The position numbers were made by a program, and so were the translations under genes. Of a stretch of 64,000 nt of DNA, positions 41,891 to 51,296 are shown piece after piece. The DNA is taken from assembly GCA_910575605.1 (NCBI GenBank), contig CAJTEW010000008.1:62001-126000 (forward strand), in the 5' to 3' direction. The stretch is from Lachnospiraceae bacterium (GTDB taxonomy: Bacteria > Bacillota > Clostridia > Lachnospirales > Lachnospiraceae). The notes beneath the pieces are model-generated. The model was given only the letters and a program-made list of their open reading frames with translations. It did not search any database and was not told where the DNA came from. How positions within the stretch are numbered: position 1 is the first letter of the stretch; each line of letters starts with the position of its first letter.

Positions 41891-42772
41891 ATGCGAAGGA
41901 AAGAGAAAGAGTATTTAAAATACATTGCGCCAGCCATGGTGACGATGATTGTGCTTTCCGTAGTACCAACGATATTTCTGACAATTATCAGCTTTACAAA
42001 TTATCAGCTTGGCTGGGACTTTTCTAAGACAGAATTTGTAGGAATTAAGAATTTTGTGAGACTGTTTTCAGGTGCAGACAGGGACTTCTGGCACTCAGTA
42101 TTTATCAGTCTGGCTTTTATGGTTCTGGCTTCGGCGATTGAATTAGTGCTTGGATTTTTAATAGGTTTATGCTTAAACTCTTCGGAGTTTAAGCTAAAAC
42201 CTATTGTGATTGGCATTATGATTATTCCTCTTGTCATCACTCCGTCTATTGCGGCACAGATGTGGAAGCTGATGCTCAATTCCGAATATGGAATCGTGAA
42301 TCATTTTCTTAATACACTATTTGGGATTAAGATAACCTGGCTGTCTGAAAAGATGGCGTTTTGGTCGATTCTCATGGTAGATGTGTGGCAGTATACACCT
42401 TTTGTTACATTAATTGTGTATGCCGGCCTTCGTTCCGTGCCGGACGAGCCCTATGAATCAGCGGCGATTGACGGTGCAACGAGGCTGCAGGAATTATTTT
42501 ACATAACGATTCCAATGATTAAGAAGCTGGTATATCTGACTCTGTTATTCAGGGTAATTGACTGTCTGAAGCTGTTTGATATTGCATATGTTCTGACCCA
42601 GGGCGGGCCGGGAACTGCTACGGAGTTCTTGAGTCTTCATATTTTCCGTATGGCAAATGCCCAGAACGGATTAATTGGAAGGGCGGCAGCGATTGCACTT
42701 GTACTGCTTGTTCTGACTACATGTATCAGTAAGGTGCTGATTAAGAAAATGAGGAAGGAGGAGGCAGTATAA
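41891..42772 (+). CDS. ABC sugar permease, MalF type (second system)
   Basis: A 293-residue permease with six membrane segments. The EAA loop reads DEPYESAAIDGATRLQELFYITIPMIKK, which docks the ATPase. GAAGAGGAAGGTT precedes the ATG. The stop codon overlaps the next gene's start by one base (TAATG), so both permeases are made in equal amounts. The motif LTQGGPGTATEFLSLHIFR near the C-terminus is typical of MalF-type subunits. Confidence 0.92.
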   Translation: MRRKEKEYLKYIAPAMVTMIVLSVVPTIFLTIISFTNYQLGWDFSKTEFVGIKNFVRLFSGADRDFWHSVFISLAFMVLASAIELVLGFLIGLCLNSSEFKLKPIVIGIMIIPLVITPSIAAQMWKLMLNSEYGIVNHFLNTLFGIKITWLSEKMAFWSILMVDVWQYTPFVTLIVYAGLRSVPDEPYESAAIDGATRLQELFYITIPMIKKLVYLTLLFRVIDCLKLFDIAYVLTQGGPGTATEFLSLHIFRMANAQNGLIGRAAAIALVLLVLTTCISKVLIKKMRKEEAV

Positions 42773-43602
42773 TGAGTAGAAAAGGAAAACGAAGGGCTAT
42801 CAGCCTTGTACGAGGTATATTTCTATTGCTGGTATGTCTTGCCTGCCTGCTTCCTTTTGTATGGATGATTATGGTCAGCTTTCGTAACAGGGTAGATATC
42901 CTTGATCCGTCAAAAATTTTTGTTGTACCGACATTGAAGAATTATCAGACTATTATTGAGGAGAGCAATATTCTGGATTTCTTTAAAAACAGTCTGGTTA
43001 TTGCAGTAATATCTACCTTAATTTCGCTGGCTGTAGGCAGCTTTGCGGCGTATGGTTTTGCCAGGTATAATTGGAAAACCCGGGAGGATAGGGCGTTCTG
43101 GGTGTTAAGCCAAAAGTTTCTGCCGCCGATGGCAGTTGTAATTCCATACTTTATGATGGCATCAATGGCCGGGCTTTTGGATACAAAGCTGGTACTTATT
43201 ATCTGCTATACAACCTTTAATATTCCGTTTACGATTTGGATGATGCGGGGGTTTATTGAAGATATGCCTATTGAACTGGAGGAAGCAGGATGGGTGGACG
43301 GCTGTTCAAGATTTACCGGGATTGTTAAAATCCTTCTGCCTCTTATTACACCGGGGCTTGTAGCAACATCTATTTTCTGTGTTATTAATTCATGGAATGA
43401 ATTTGTATTTGCAAATTTTCTGACCAGTATTCAGGCGAAGACAATTCCTACATCCGTTATGATGTATTTGTCGGTATCAGGAGTAAAATGGGGTGAAATG
43501 GCGGCTACAGGTGTACTGGCTGTACTGCCGGTATTAATTTTTGCGATTATGGTACAGAAGCATATGATCCGTGGTCTGACATTTGGTTCTGTAAAAGGAT
43601 AA
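42772..43602 (+). CDS. ABC sugar permease, MalG type (second system)
   Basis: A 276-residue permease with the EAA loop PIELEEAGWVDGCSRFTGIVKILLPLITPG and a MalG-type end, IRGLTFGSVKG. It forms the membrane channel with the preceding MalF-type subunit. The AAGGAGGAGGCAGTATA before its ATG lies inside the upstream gene. It is followed closely by a sugar oxidoreductase. Confidence 0.92.
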   Translation: MSRKGKRRAISLVRGIFLLLVCLACLLPFVWMIMVSFRNRVDILDPSKIFVVPTLKNYQTIIEESNILDFFKNSLVIAVISTLISLAVGSFAAYGFARYNWKTREDRAFWVLSQKFLPPMAVVIPYFMMASMAGLLDTKLVLIICYTTFNIPFTIWMMRGFIEDMPIELEEAGWVDGCSRFTGIVKILLPLITPGLVATSIFCVINSWNEFVFANFLTSIQAKTIPTSVMMYLSVSGVKWGEMAATGVLAVLPVLIFAIMVQKHMIRGLTFGSVKG

Positions 43603-43627
43603 AACAATGAATTTAGGGGGAACAATC

Positions 43628-44656
43628 ATGAGTTCAAAACTTAAAATGGCAATTGTGGGTGCCGGAATCTGGGGGGAGAATCATGCCCAGATTTATCAGG
43701 AGCATCCCTTTGCGGAAATAAACGCAGTCTGTGATATGAACAGGAGCAGGGCAGAGACGCTGGCAGGGAAACTTGGAATTTCAGAGGTTTATGATGACTA
43801 TAATGAAATGTTTGAAAAGGCGGACTGCGACGCTGTTGCAATCGTAACGCCTGATTTTGCTCACGCAGATATTGCAGAGTCGGCAGCAGAGCATAAAAAG
43901 CATATGCTGATTGAAAAGCCTCTAGCCACAACAAGGGAGGATGTATACCGTATTGTAAATGCTGTGGAAAAGAACGGTGTACGTGCGATGGTAGATCTTC
44001 ACAATCGCTGGAGCCCACCGTTTAATGCGGCTCACGAGGCAGTGGACAGGGGTGAGCTAGGAAACATTTACAGTGCATATATGCGGTTAAATGATATTAA
44101 GTGGGTTGCTACAGATATGCTGCCCTGGGCTTCTAAGTCTTCGATTCTGTGGTTTCTTGGAAGCCACAGCTTAGATACTCTGCGCTGGTTCTTCCATGAC
44201 GAAGTAAAGCGCGTGTACAGCGTAAGCCGTGAAGGTGTATTAAAGGGACAGGGAGTGGATACTGTGGACGAGTATCTGACGACAATTGAATTCTGCAACG
44301 GCGGGATTGCACAGATGGAAAACGGGTGGATTACACCGAATGCCAATCCCTGTGTGAATGATATTAAGTTCAATGTAATCGGTGATAAGGGCATGATAAG
44401 TATTGACGCAAGCAATCATAATATGATTCAGCAGTATACAGACAATAAGGTGACTGTGCCGGATGTGATTGTACAGAACAAAATCTTTGGAAAGCACCAC
44501 GGGTTCGCATTCCAGAGTATCAGCGGGTTTGTGGACTGTATCTTATCAGGGAAGGAATTCCCGGTTACTCTAAAGGATTCGGCAAATACAGTGCTGGCAA
44601 TTCTTGCAATTATGGATTCGGCGAAAACACGGATGCCGGTAGAAGTAGAATATTAA
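43628..44656 (+). CDS. Gfo/Idh/MocA-family NAD(P)-dependent oxidoreductase
   Basis: A 342-residue cytoplasmic dehydrogenase. The N-terminal Rossmann fold shows MAIVGAGIWGENHAQIYQEHP, AIVTPDFAHADIA and the EKPLATT motif with the catalytic Lys. The C-terminal domain contains HSLDTLRWFFHDEV, which includes a catalytic His. Family members oxidise sugars, inositols or sugar acids. ATG 43628 follows GGGGGAACAATC. It is co-transcribed with the second ABC system and probably oxidises or epimerises the imported sugar; the substrate is unknown. Confidence 0.9.
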   Translation: MSSKLKMAIVGAGIWGENHAQIYQEHPFAEINAVCDMNRSRAETLAGKLGISEVYDDYNEMFEKADCDAVAIVTPDFAHADIAESAAEHKKHMLIEKPLATTREDVYRIVNAVEKNGVRAMVDLHNRWSPPFNAAHEAVDRGELGNIYSAYMRLNDIKWVATDMLPWASKSSILWFLGSHSLDTLRWFFHDEVKRVYSVSREGVLKGQGVDTVDEYLTTIEFCNGGIAQMENGWITPNANPCVNDIKFNVIGDKGMISIDASNHNMIQQYTDNKVTVPDVIVQNKIFGKHHGFAFQSISGFVDCILSGKEFPVTLKDSANTVLAILAIMDSAKTRMPVEVEY

Positions 44657-44662
44657 TTAGGT

Positions 44663-44695
44663 GGGGACGGGGTTTTTCTAGAAAAACCCCGTCCC
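44663..44695. repeat. short palindrome related to the 77-bp family, probable terminator
   Basis: GGGACGGGGTTTTTCT followed directly by its exact reverse complement at 44664-44695, with no loop bases. The GGGGACGGGGT end is the same as in the 77-bp palindromes, so this may be a shortened relative. It lies right after the oxidoreductase stop and would also end the operon transcript. Confidence 0.7.
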
Positions 44696-44837
44696 AGATT
44701 TGTTTTTCCCTGTATTATATTTAAGGGAATTTTCATATAGAAACTTCTTTATATTTTCGGATAATTTCATTATAATATAGTTGTGTGCGATGCCAATGTG
44801 TCAAATGTATATAAGGTAAGACAGGGGGTAAAAAACA

Positions 44838-45662
44838 ATGAATTTATTTCCACCGGCTGAAATAGCAAAAAATTATATTGCAATAGGAAAAGGAAAGGTA
44901 AACACACCGGTTCCAAAGATGTTTCTTCTGGCAGTTCTGGCAGGGATATTTATTGCAGCGGGAGGAGTCGGAGCAACAACTGCAGCAGTATCCGTTCCCT
45001 TTCCGTCTGTGGGAAAGCTTGTAGGTGCATGTATATTTCCAGGTGGGCTTACAATGGTCCTTCTTGCGGGGAGCGAGCTTTTTACGGGAAACTGCCTGCT
45101 TACAATTCCGCTTTTAGAAAGAGAAATTCAGGCGGCAGGCCTGGTAAAAAACTGGATAGTTGTGTATCTTGGGAATTTTGCCGGAAGCCTACTTGTAGCG
45201 GCAGGAGTAGTTTTTTCACATCAAATCAGCCTTTTTAATAACGGTATGGCTGTATCTGTTATTTCCACGGCGGCAGTCAAGTGCGCACTCCCCTTTGGAG
45301 ATGCGCTAATAAAAGGAATATTATGTAATTTTCTTGTATGTATTGCAGTATGGGTTTCCTTTGCGGCAAAGGATGTGATAGGAAAGATTGCGGGCCTTTT
45401 TTTCCCGGTTATGTTTTTCGTGCTCAGCGGATTTGAACACAGTATTGCAAATATGTACTATATATCAGCAGGCCTTTTTGCAGAAAGTGTTCCTACTTAC
45501 GCACAGGCGGCGGCAGAGGCGGGAGTAGATATAAGCGCTCTTACCTGGGGGAATTTTCTTGGGGTGAACCTTGTTCCGGTTACGATCGGAAATATTATTG
45601 GCGGTGCTGTATGCGTGGGCTGTGCTTACTGGTTTATTTATCTGAAAAAAACAGAGAAATAA
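44838..45662 (+). CDS. formate/nitrite transporter family channel
   Basis: A 274-residue membrane channel of the FocA/NirC family, six segments, normally a pentamer in the cell membrane. It shows KMFLLAVLAGIFIAAGGV, LLAGSELFTGNC, the YLGNFAGSLLVA repeat motif and FVLSGFEHSIANMYYI with the central His that gates anion passage. In fermenting Clostridia such channels export or import formate. GGGGG precedes the ATG, and a TATAAT at 44771-44776 is a probable -10. It stands as a single gene. Confidence 0.9.
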   Translation: MNLFPPAEIAKNYIAIGKGKVNTPVPKMFLLAVLAGIFIAAGGVGATTAAVSVPFPSVGKLVGACIFPGGLTMVLLAGSELFTGNCLLTIPLLEREIQAAGLVKNWIVVYLGNFAGSLLVAAGVVFSHQISLFNNGMAVSVISTAAVKCALPFGDALIKGILCNFLVCIAVWVSFAAKDVIGKIAGLFFPVMFFVLSGFEHSIANMYYISAGLFAESVPTYAQAAAEAGVDISALTWGNFLGVNLVPVTIGNIIGGAVCVGCAYWFIYLKKTEK

Positions 45663-45742
45663 AATCTGTTTTCTAATTGTTCAGAATATGGTATACTGAA
45701 CTCGATAACTAATTTATTGGATTCATCAAAGGGGGTATTACC

Positions 45743-45904
45743 ATGACAGAAGAATTGATTAAAGAGGTAAAGCATATCCAGAAGTGCCTGATTAACAAGG
45801 AGATGTCAGGTGAGGAGTGGGAAGAGAAGATGGAGGCTGTCCGTAAACTGGAGGAGGTAGCTGCTTATTTGAAGGATTTGCTTGGAAGGGGTATTGAGTT
45901 TTGA
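45743..45904 (+). CDS. 53-residue helical protein overlapping the HAD gene
   Basis: ATG 45743 behind GGGGGTATTACC opens a 53-codon frame: MTEELIKEVKHIQKC, then LINKEMSGEEWEEKME, ending LGRGIEF. It is strongly charged and helical, with a heptad-like pattern. Its stop overlaps the TTG start of the HAD hydrolase by four bases, so the two are translationally coupled. I do not recognise a family; a partner or small regulator of the hydrolase is possible. Confidence 0.7.
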   Translation: MTEELIKEVKHIQKCLINKEMSGEEWEEKMEAVRKLEEVAAYLKDLLGRGIEF

Positions 45905-46566
45905 TATCAGCACTTGTATTTGATATGGATGGGCTTCTTTTGGATTCGGAAAGGATTGTAAAGCGTTCCTGGGAAGAAGCAGGAGAAGTTATGGGGATAG
46001 CCCGTATGGGTGAACATATTTACCACACGCTGGGAATCAACAGGGCAGGAAGAGATGCATATTTTAGGAAGGCCCTTGGTGAGGACTTTAATATTGAAGA
46101 GTTTTCAAGCCTTGCCAGTAGATGCTTTTACCAGATTTTGGATAAGGAAGAGATGCCTTTAAAGCCGGGGGCAGAGGAGCTCCTTATATATGCCAGGAGC
46201 TTCGGTTATAAGACTGCCGTTGCCACTTCCTCGAGCAGAGATTACAGCATAAGAATGTTAAAAAGTGTGGGGATTTATAAATATTTTGACGGCGGAATTT
46301 TTGGGGACATGGTTCAGCATACAAAACCGGATCCGGAAATATATAGAAAGGCATGTGAAGAGATTGGGATGGAGCCGGAGTGCTGTCTTGCACTGGAGGA
46401 TTCTTCGGCTGGAATTCGTTCGGCACATGCAGCGGGACTTAAGGTAATTGCAGTTCCGGATTTGTTAGAGCCGCCAAAGGAGGTACTTTCCCTTGCATAC
46501 CGGCGGTGTGATTCACTGCATGAGGTGATTCCGCTTCTGAGGGAGGGAATTCCTAGAAATATATAA
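45901..46566 (+). CDS. HAD-superfamily hydrolase (beta-phosphoglucomutase-like)
   Basis: A 221-residue soluble HAD subclass IA phosphatase or phosphomutase. Motif I is FDMDGLLLDSE, with the nucleophile Asp and acid/base Asp; motif II is VATSSSRD; motif III Lys is in HTKPDPEIY; motif IV is LEDSSAGI. It probably dephosphorylates a sugar phosphate. It begins with TTG at 45901, overlapping the stop of the small upstream gene. It ends at a bidirectional terminator shared with the rubredoxin gene. Confidence 0.9.
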   Translation: MISALVFDMDGLLLDSERIVKRSWEEAGEVMGIARMGEHIYHTLGINRAGRDAYFRKALGEDFNIEEFSSLASRCFYQILDKEEMPLKPGAEELLIYARSFGYKTAVATSSSRDYSIRMLKSVGIYKYFDGGIFGDMVQHTKPDPEIYRKACEEIGMEPECCLALEDSSAGIRSAHAAGLKVIAVPDLLEPPKEVLSLAYRRCDSLHEVIPLLREGIPRNI

Positions 46567-46594
46567 AAAGAATAGGCATCTGCCTATTCTTTTT
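46565..46594. terminator. bidirectional terminator between HAD and rubredoxin genes
   Basis: AAAAAGAATAGGCA and TGCCTATTCTTTTT pair around a two-base loop. A-run on one side and T-run on the other serve both convergent genes. Confidence 0.85.
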
Positions 46595-46600
46595 ATTACC

Positions 46601-46759
46601 CTATTCTTCTACGAATACACTCTTGTCCATTCCACATATAGGACATACCCAGTCATCAGGTATATCTTCGAACGCAGTTCCTGGCTTGATTCCGCTATCC
46701 GGGTCGCCGATTTCTGGATCGTATACATATCCGCAAGGTTCACAAACATATTTTTTCAT
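46601..46759 (-). CDS. rubredoxin
   Basis: A 52-residue iron-only redox protein, too short for usual ORF cut-offs. It has the two Cys pairs that hold one Fe: CEPCGY near the N-terminus and CPICGM near the C-terminus, with the invariant [14 protein letters not shown] and DIPDDWVCP segments between. GGAGGTAAAAATC precedes the ATG. It carries single electrons in anaerobic metabolism, often to oxygen- or peroxide-reducing enzymes. Confidence 0.97.
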   Translation of the reverse strand: MKKYVCEPCGYVYDPEIGDPDSGIKPGTAFEDIPDDWVCPICGMDKSVFVEE

Positions 46760-46869
46760 GATTTTTACCTCCATAATTTAATATTTCAAGTTTTATGAAT
46801 TTTATTACTCTTTATAGGATACACGAAAACCTTGGTGATTTCTATAAAAAATGTCTTAAATTTTACTTA

Positions 46870-47727
46870 CTATGCTTCCCATCTGCCGGATGCTCCGCAT
46901 GGAAGGACGAGCCCGGAAGCTGTTACAGGAAGCCCGATTTCCTGAGAATCTACCTGGCCTTTAAACCTTTTAAGCTCCGTTGCGAGCATATAAGTCAAAA
47001 CAGCAGGTGCAAGGCCGGTTGTGTAGGAATTTATAAGAAAAAATAGTGGGTTATCAGATAAAATCTGTACACACAGCTTAATGAGGGGGTGAATGGCGTC
47101 TTCAATTTTCCAGATTTCCCCCTTCGGGCCTCTGCCGTAGGAAGGCGGGTCCATAATAACAGCATCATAATGATTCCCACGGCGTATTTCTCTTTCTACA
47201 AATTTTACACAGTCATCTACAAGCCAGCGGATTGGTCTGTCAGAGAGATTGGAAGAAGCAGCGTTCTCCTTTGCCCATGCGACCATTCCCTTAGAGGCGT
47301 CAACATGTGTTACCTGCGCTCCGGCGGCTGCTGCTGCCAGTGTAGCTCCGCCAGTATATGCGAAAAGATTTAAAACCTTAACTGGACGTCCTGCATTTCT
47401 GATTTTATCCGAAAACCAGTCCCAGTTAGCGGCCTGCTCTGGAAAAAGTCCTGTATGTTTGAAGCTAAAGGGCTTCAGGTTAAAAGTCAGGCTTCGATAA
47501 TGAATCTGCCACTGCTTTGGAAGCCCGAAGAACTCCCATTCCCCGCCGCCCTTTGAACTTCTGTGGTAGTGGCCGTTTCTATGCTTCCATTTTCCAGAGG
47601 CTTTCGATGTATTCCAAATGACCTGCGGATCCGGGCGTACTAAAATATACTTTCCCCAGCGTTCCAGCTTCTCGCCGCTGCTACAGTCTATTACCTCATA
47701 ATCCTTCCAGTTTTCTGCAATCCACAT
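46870..47727 (-). CDS. class I SAM-dependent methyltransferase (RlmI-like)
   Basis: A 285-residue cytoplasmic methyltransferase. The SAM-binding core shows VLNLFAYTGGATLAAAAAGA (motif I), THVDASKGMVAWAKEN (motif II) and DAVIMDPPSYGRGPKGEIWK, whose DPPSYG is the catalytic motif of N- or C-methyltransferases acting on nucleic-acid bases. The N-terminal part with GHYHRSSKGGGEWEFFGLP resembles rRNA methyltransferases of the RlmI/YccW group, though the usual PUA domain is not obvious. AGGAGGAAATATAAAT precedes the ATG. The substrate is probably rRNA, inferred from family. Confidence 0.87.
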   Translation of the reverse strand: MWIAENWKDYEVIDCSSGEKLERWGKYILVRPDPQVIWNTSKASGKWKHRNGHYHRSSKGGGEWEFFGLPKQWQIHYRSLTFNLKPFSFKHTGLFPEQAANWDWFSDKIRNAGRPVKVLNLFAYTGGATLAAAAAGAQVTHVDASKGMVAWAKENAASSNLSDRPIRWLVDDCVKFVEREIRRGNHYDAVIMDPPSYGRGPKGEIWKIEDAIHPLIKLCVQILSDNPLFFLINSYTTGLAPAVLTYMLATELKRFKGQVDSQEIGLPVTASGLVLPCGASGRWEA

Positions 47728-47894
47728 ATTTATATTTCCTCCTGAAATTCATTAGGAGTATAACACAAGGACTGGCTAAAATCAATGAATTTATTATTGA
47801 CGATTAATATCAGAATAACATATAATATACTTGCTATTTATAAGGATTTATATAAGTATATAAATAATGTTATGATAGAGAAAGGAAGCTCACA

Positions 47895-48950
47895 ATGAAA
47901 CAATTTTTTGGAATGAGCCAGCGGGGGGATTTAAAAGAAGCGGTCCGGGGGCTTATGAAACCACAGTTAATCATGCTTCTTTCCAACGGCGAACAGTTTG
48001 AATCACATGTAAAGGAACTGGAGGCGCTGTATCCCGGAGTACCAAGCATCGGCTGTATCGGTATGAGCTACGATACAAAAATTGTAGAAAAAGGTGTAGG
48101 TATTATTGCATTTTCAGACGGAGTCAGTGTGGCGGCCAATGTACTGGAACAGGTATCTACTATGCCGGTAAAGTATATTGAGCGTTTGGAACAAGACGTA
48201 AAAAGTGTAAATGGCTCAAAGGAGAACACAGTATGTATAGATTTCTGTGCGGGAAATGACGCCTGTGTACTGACTACGATTTACAGTGTTTTGAAGCGTA
48301 AAAATATCTCTCTGGTAGGAGGAACCGGCGATGCCGGAAAGGTGTCTGCCAATGGAAGGATATATGAAGACGCAGTAGCATACGCTGTGGTGAGGAACCA
48401 GAACGGAAGAGTAAAAGCGTATAAGGAAAATATTTATCATCAGATGAAAGATTACCGCTTTATTGCCTCTCGGACAGATAAGGCAAAATATATTATCGGA
48501 GCTTTGAACGGCCGTCCTGCGAAGCAGGTATATCAAGAGATATTAGGCGTTACAGAGCAGGAGATAACAACACAGACATTTAAAAATCCTTTTGGAAAGC
48601 TTAACGGAGATGATACCTGTATTGTATCTATTAAAGAAGTGAACGGGGATGCCCTGACATGCTTTCGACAGGTTAATGATTCGGATGTACTTGTTTTGTT
48701 GGAGCTAGGTGATTACAAAGAAACTGTTAGAAATACAATTCGCATGATACAGCAGGATTTTCCCAGGGTTTCAGCCGTATTTTCAGTGAACTGTCTGTTC
48801 AGATATCTTCTGTTCAGCCAGAATCATTATATGGAGGAATATCTGAAGGAAATGGGAAGATTAGGAAGTCATGCAGGTTTTGTAGGATATGGGGAGCATT
48901 ATAATAATCGTTTTGTAAACCAGTCTATGACCTGTGTGGTTTTTGAATAG
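47895..48950 (+). CDS. FIST-domain sensory protein
   Basis: A 351-residue protein with FIST N and FIST C domains, small-ligand sensing modules. Visible are [46 protein letters not shown] in the N part, and [31 protein letters not shown] and [20 protein letters not shown] in the C part, typical of FIST C. It has no transmembrane segment. The next gene, 11 bases away, encodes a soluble chemoreceptor-like protein, so FIST is probably the sensor that passes a signal to it. Ligands of FIST domains are thought to be small, such as amino acids. Confidence 0.88.
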   Translation: MKQFFGMSQRGDLKEAVRGLMKPQLIMLLSNGEQFESHVKELEALYPGVPSIGCIGMSYDTKIVEKGVGIIAFSDGVSVAANVLEQVSTMPVKYIERLEQDVKSVNGSKENTVCIDFCAGNDACVLTTIYSVLKRKNISLVGGTGDAGKVSANGRIYEDAVAYAVVRNQNGRVKAYKENIYHQMKDYRFIASRTDKAKYIIGALNGRPAKQVYQEILGVTEQEITTQTFKNPFGKLNGDDTCIVSIKEVNGDALTCFRQVNDSDVLVLLELGDYKETVRNTIRMIQQDFPRVSAVFSVNCLFRYLLFSQNHYMEEYLKEMGRLGSHAGFVGYGEHYNNRFVNQSMTCVVFE

Positions 48951-48961
48951 GGGGAAGGAAG

Positions 48962-49909
48962 ATGTCATTTTGGAAAAAGAGCAGGAAGGAATTAAGGGCA
49001 GTCCCAGAAAGTGGGAAAAGCCTATATCCGGTGCTGCATGTAATGAACAGCTTAAAGGACTACCACAGAGATCTTGTTCAAAAGGAAGTGGATTCGCTGG
49101 GTGAAGTGAGTGCAATAGGGACTTCTTTTGCCAGTGTACTTAATGAAGCAGAAAGCTTCCAGGAAAAGCTTCAGGATTTCGGATATCATTTTTCAAGTAT
49201 TGAACAGGTATCCGGGGAGTTTGTGACAGTAAAGGATACGATTGCAGAATCGGTGACACATGCACAAAGCGGTGTTGAGGAGCTTAAGAGCAGTTCTATG
49301 CAGGTGGAAACGTACTTTGTAGAAATGGAACATACATTTGAGGATCTGCAGGAGGCTGTGGAGAAGATTAAGCAGTGTACGAATAAGATTGTTTCTATTG
49401 CTGAGCAGACAAATATTCTTGCGCTGAATGCATCTATTGAAGCTGCGCGTGCCGGCGAGCAGGGCCGTGGGTTTGCGGTTGTGGCTGTAGAGGTGAAGAA
49501 GCTTGCAGATGAGATTAAGAACTTGACAGGAGAAGTGGATTCCGGAATTCATGATGTTGAGCAGGGAACAGAACATCTATATGGAAACATTACTACCTCC
49601 CAGAAAGCTTTGGGAGAAAGTCTTGATAAGGTTGATGAGACTTATAAGAAATTTGATGATATTATACATTCTGCAGAGGGTGCAGGGGCAGTACATAATG
49701 AGATTTCCAGAGTAATCGGGGAATCTAAATCAGCGCTTCAGATGTTGTGCGGATTCTTTGAGCAGATTAAAGGCCGGTATCAGGAGGTTATGGGCCATAT
49801 TAAAAAGGCAGGCAGGCTTGGAACAACGAAAAGCGCTATGTTTGAGGATATTGACAATATGATGTCCCAGATTCCGCTCATTATTGACGACTATACTTCT
49901 GATAAATAA
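48962..49909 (+). CDS. soluble methyl-accepting chemotaxis-like protein
   Basis: A 315-residue signalling protein without transmembrane segments. After an N-terminal helical region it has a long coiled coil with the conserved hairpin tip [40 protein letters not shown] (in parts), the site where CheA/CheW bind. It is shorter than membrane receptors and lacks HAMP. GGGGGAAGGAAG precedes the ATG. With the FIST protein upstream it looks like a two-part cytoplasmic receptor. Whether it feeds chemotaxis or another pathway cannot be seen; no che genes are in the window. Confidence 0.9.
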   Translation: MSFWKKSRKELRAVPESGKSLYPVLHVMNSLKDYHRDLVQKEVDSLGEVSAIGTSFASVLNEAESFQEKLQDFGYHFSSIEQVSGEFVTVKDTIAESVTHAQSGVEELKSSSMQVETYFVEMEHTFEDLQEAVEKIKQCTNKIVSIAEQTNILALNASIEAARAGEQGRGFAVVAVEVKKLADEIKNLTGEVDSGIHDVEQGTEHLYGNITTSQKALGESLDKVDETYKKFDDIIHSAEGAGAVHNEISRVIGESKSALQMLCGFFEQIKGRYQEVMGHIKKAGRLGTTKSAMFEDIDNMMSQIPLIIDDYTSDK

Positions 49910-49937
49910 TAACCAGGCATATATGAGAATAAAGCAG

Positions 49938-49976
49938 GAGCTCCGGTTACCGAAGAGGAAACCGGAGCTCTGTTTT
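49938..49976. terminator. terminator between chemoreceptor and sensor-kinase genes
   Basis: GAGCTCCGGTT at 49938-49948 pairs with AACCGGAGCTC at 49960-49970, followed by TGTTTT. It serves the plus-strand gene. The stop codon of the convergent kinase gene lies inside the stem. Confidence 0.75.
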
Positions 49977-51296
49977 AAAGATATTATGATGTATCTCTGC
50001 TGACATTGAGCCGTTTAAAAGATTCATCATGTTCTGGACATTCTTAAGTCCGATATTATTGCTGCCTTCCTGTGAATGTTCCTGTTTCACTGAGTTTGAC
50101 ACAGAAATTATGAAGAATTTTTTGTCTGTTTTTCCTTCTATTTTAACTGCCTCTTCTTTATTTCCATATTTTAAAATATTAGAAAAAAGATTGTTAAATA
50201 TCCTTTTTATCATAGTTTTGTCACTTTCCAGCACTCCGGCAGCAGGGGGCATAAGGAGACGGAAGGTAAAGCCGGCAAGCTTTATAAAATCACAGTTTTC
50301 CAGAAGGCACTGCTCTATATAGTCTGTGGAAATCCATGTCATGTCGGGAGTTTCCTTTTCCTCGGATACCAGTGCATATTCAAACATTTTGTCTGTCAGT
50401 TCTTTGATATCTTCAGTTTTTTTAAGGCACCGTTTTAGATATTCCTCTTCATTTTCCGGGCTTCTTTTAAGACGCAGAACTTCCAGATAACCGGTTAAAA
50501 CTGTAAGGGGAGTGCGCAGATCATGGGACAAGGCAGTAATAAGATCCTGATTTGCCCTGCGGCTTTCCTGCTCCTTCAAAATCGTTTCGTTTAAGGAATT
50601 TCTAAGGCCGTCTAATTCTTTTCCAAGTATTCCGATTTCGTCGCCGCCGAAGTCTGGTATCTGGTGTGTCAAATCGCCGGAGGCCATTGTAAGAATCTCC
50701 TTTTCTAATATGAGGATAGAGTGCATTTTACAGTTTAATAGAAAAAGAACAATGCCTAAAAAAAGAAGACAGCAGAAAAGAAGGCATCCTGTAAAATAAG
50801 GATAGATGAAGATAGAGGACTGGTAGTTGTATATCATAACCATCGCGGTGCCGTTTCGGAATTTCAGAGGTAACACACTGAGATGTTCTCCATCGCCGTT
50901 TAATATGCCATATCCAAAATCAAAGAAGGTACGGAAGCTTATGGAGTCCATAATCTGGGCATATTTTCCGGCCCTGTAATATCCATCCTCCAGCCCATAG
51001 ATGTAGACAGATGTATATTTATCGGTCATATCAAAAAAGGGCTCTAGAGCTTTAGCAGCTTCTTTGTCCTCTTCAGAATCTGGAATATCATAATTTTTGG
51101 CAGCTTCATAAAAGGCATCCATAAAATCTGTGTCATCCATTTGTGTAAGGGAATAATCGGTTCCTGTAAAAAATTTAGCAATTGTCCACTTGTTTGTCCA
51201 TAGTTTTATAAACAGAATGAAGCAGAGAATTCCTGTACATAAAATTAATAATATAAACTGGGTGCGTATTTTTACGCTTTTTAGCTTTTTAATCAC
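49947..51296 (-). CDS. membrane sensor histidine kinase
   Basis: A 449-residue two-component sensor. Two membrane segments (IRTQFILLILCTGILCFILFI near the N-terminus and FTGCLLFCCLLFLGIVLFLL at about 165-185) frame an extracellular sensor domain. A HAMP linker (ILTMASGDLTHQIPDFGGDEIG), the DHp H-box ALSHDLRTPLTVLTGYLEV with the phospho-accepting His, and an ATPase domain (N-box NLFSNILKYG, G2 GLKNVQNMM) follow. It overlaps the response regulator gene by eight bases. It probably senses cell-envelope conditions and controls the divergent glycosyltransferase/YfhO genes. Confidence 0.93.
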   Translation of the reverse strand: MIKKLKSVKIRTQFILLILCTGILCFILFIKLWTNKWTIAKFFTGTDYSLTQMDDTDFMDAFYEAAKNYDIPDSEEDKEAAKALEPFFDMTDKYTSVYIYGLEDGYYRAGKYAQIMDSISFRTFFDFGYGILNGDGEHLSVLPLKFRNGTAMVMIYNYQSSIFIYPYFTGCLLFCCLLFLGIVLFLLNCKMHSILILEKEILTMASGDLTHQIPDFGGDEIGILGKELDGLRNSLNETILKEQESRRANQDLITALSHDLRTPLTVLTGYLEVLRLKRSPENEEEYLKRCLKKTEDIKELTDKMFEYALVSEEKETPDMTWISTDYIEQCLLENCDFIKLAGFTFRLLMPPAAGVLESDKTMIKRIFNNLFSNILKYGNKEEAVKIEGKTDKKFFIISVSNSVKQEHSQEGSNNIGLKNVQNMMNLLNGSMSAEIHHNIFKTELRFPLR

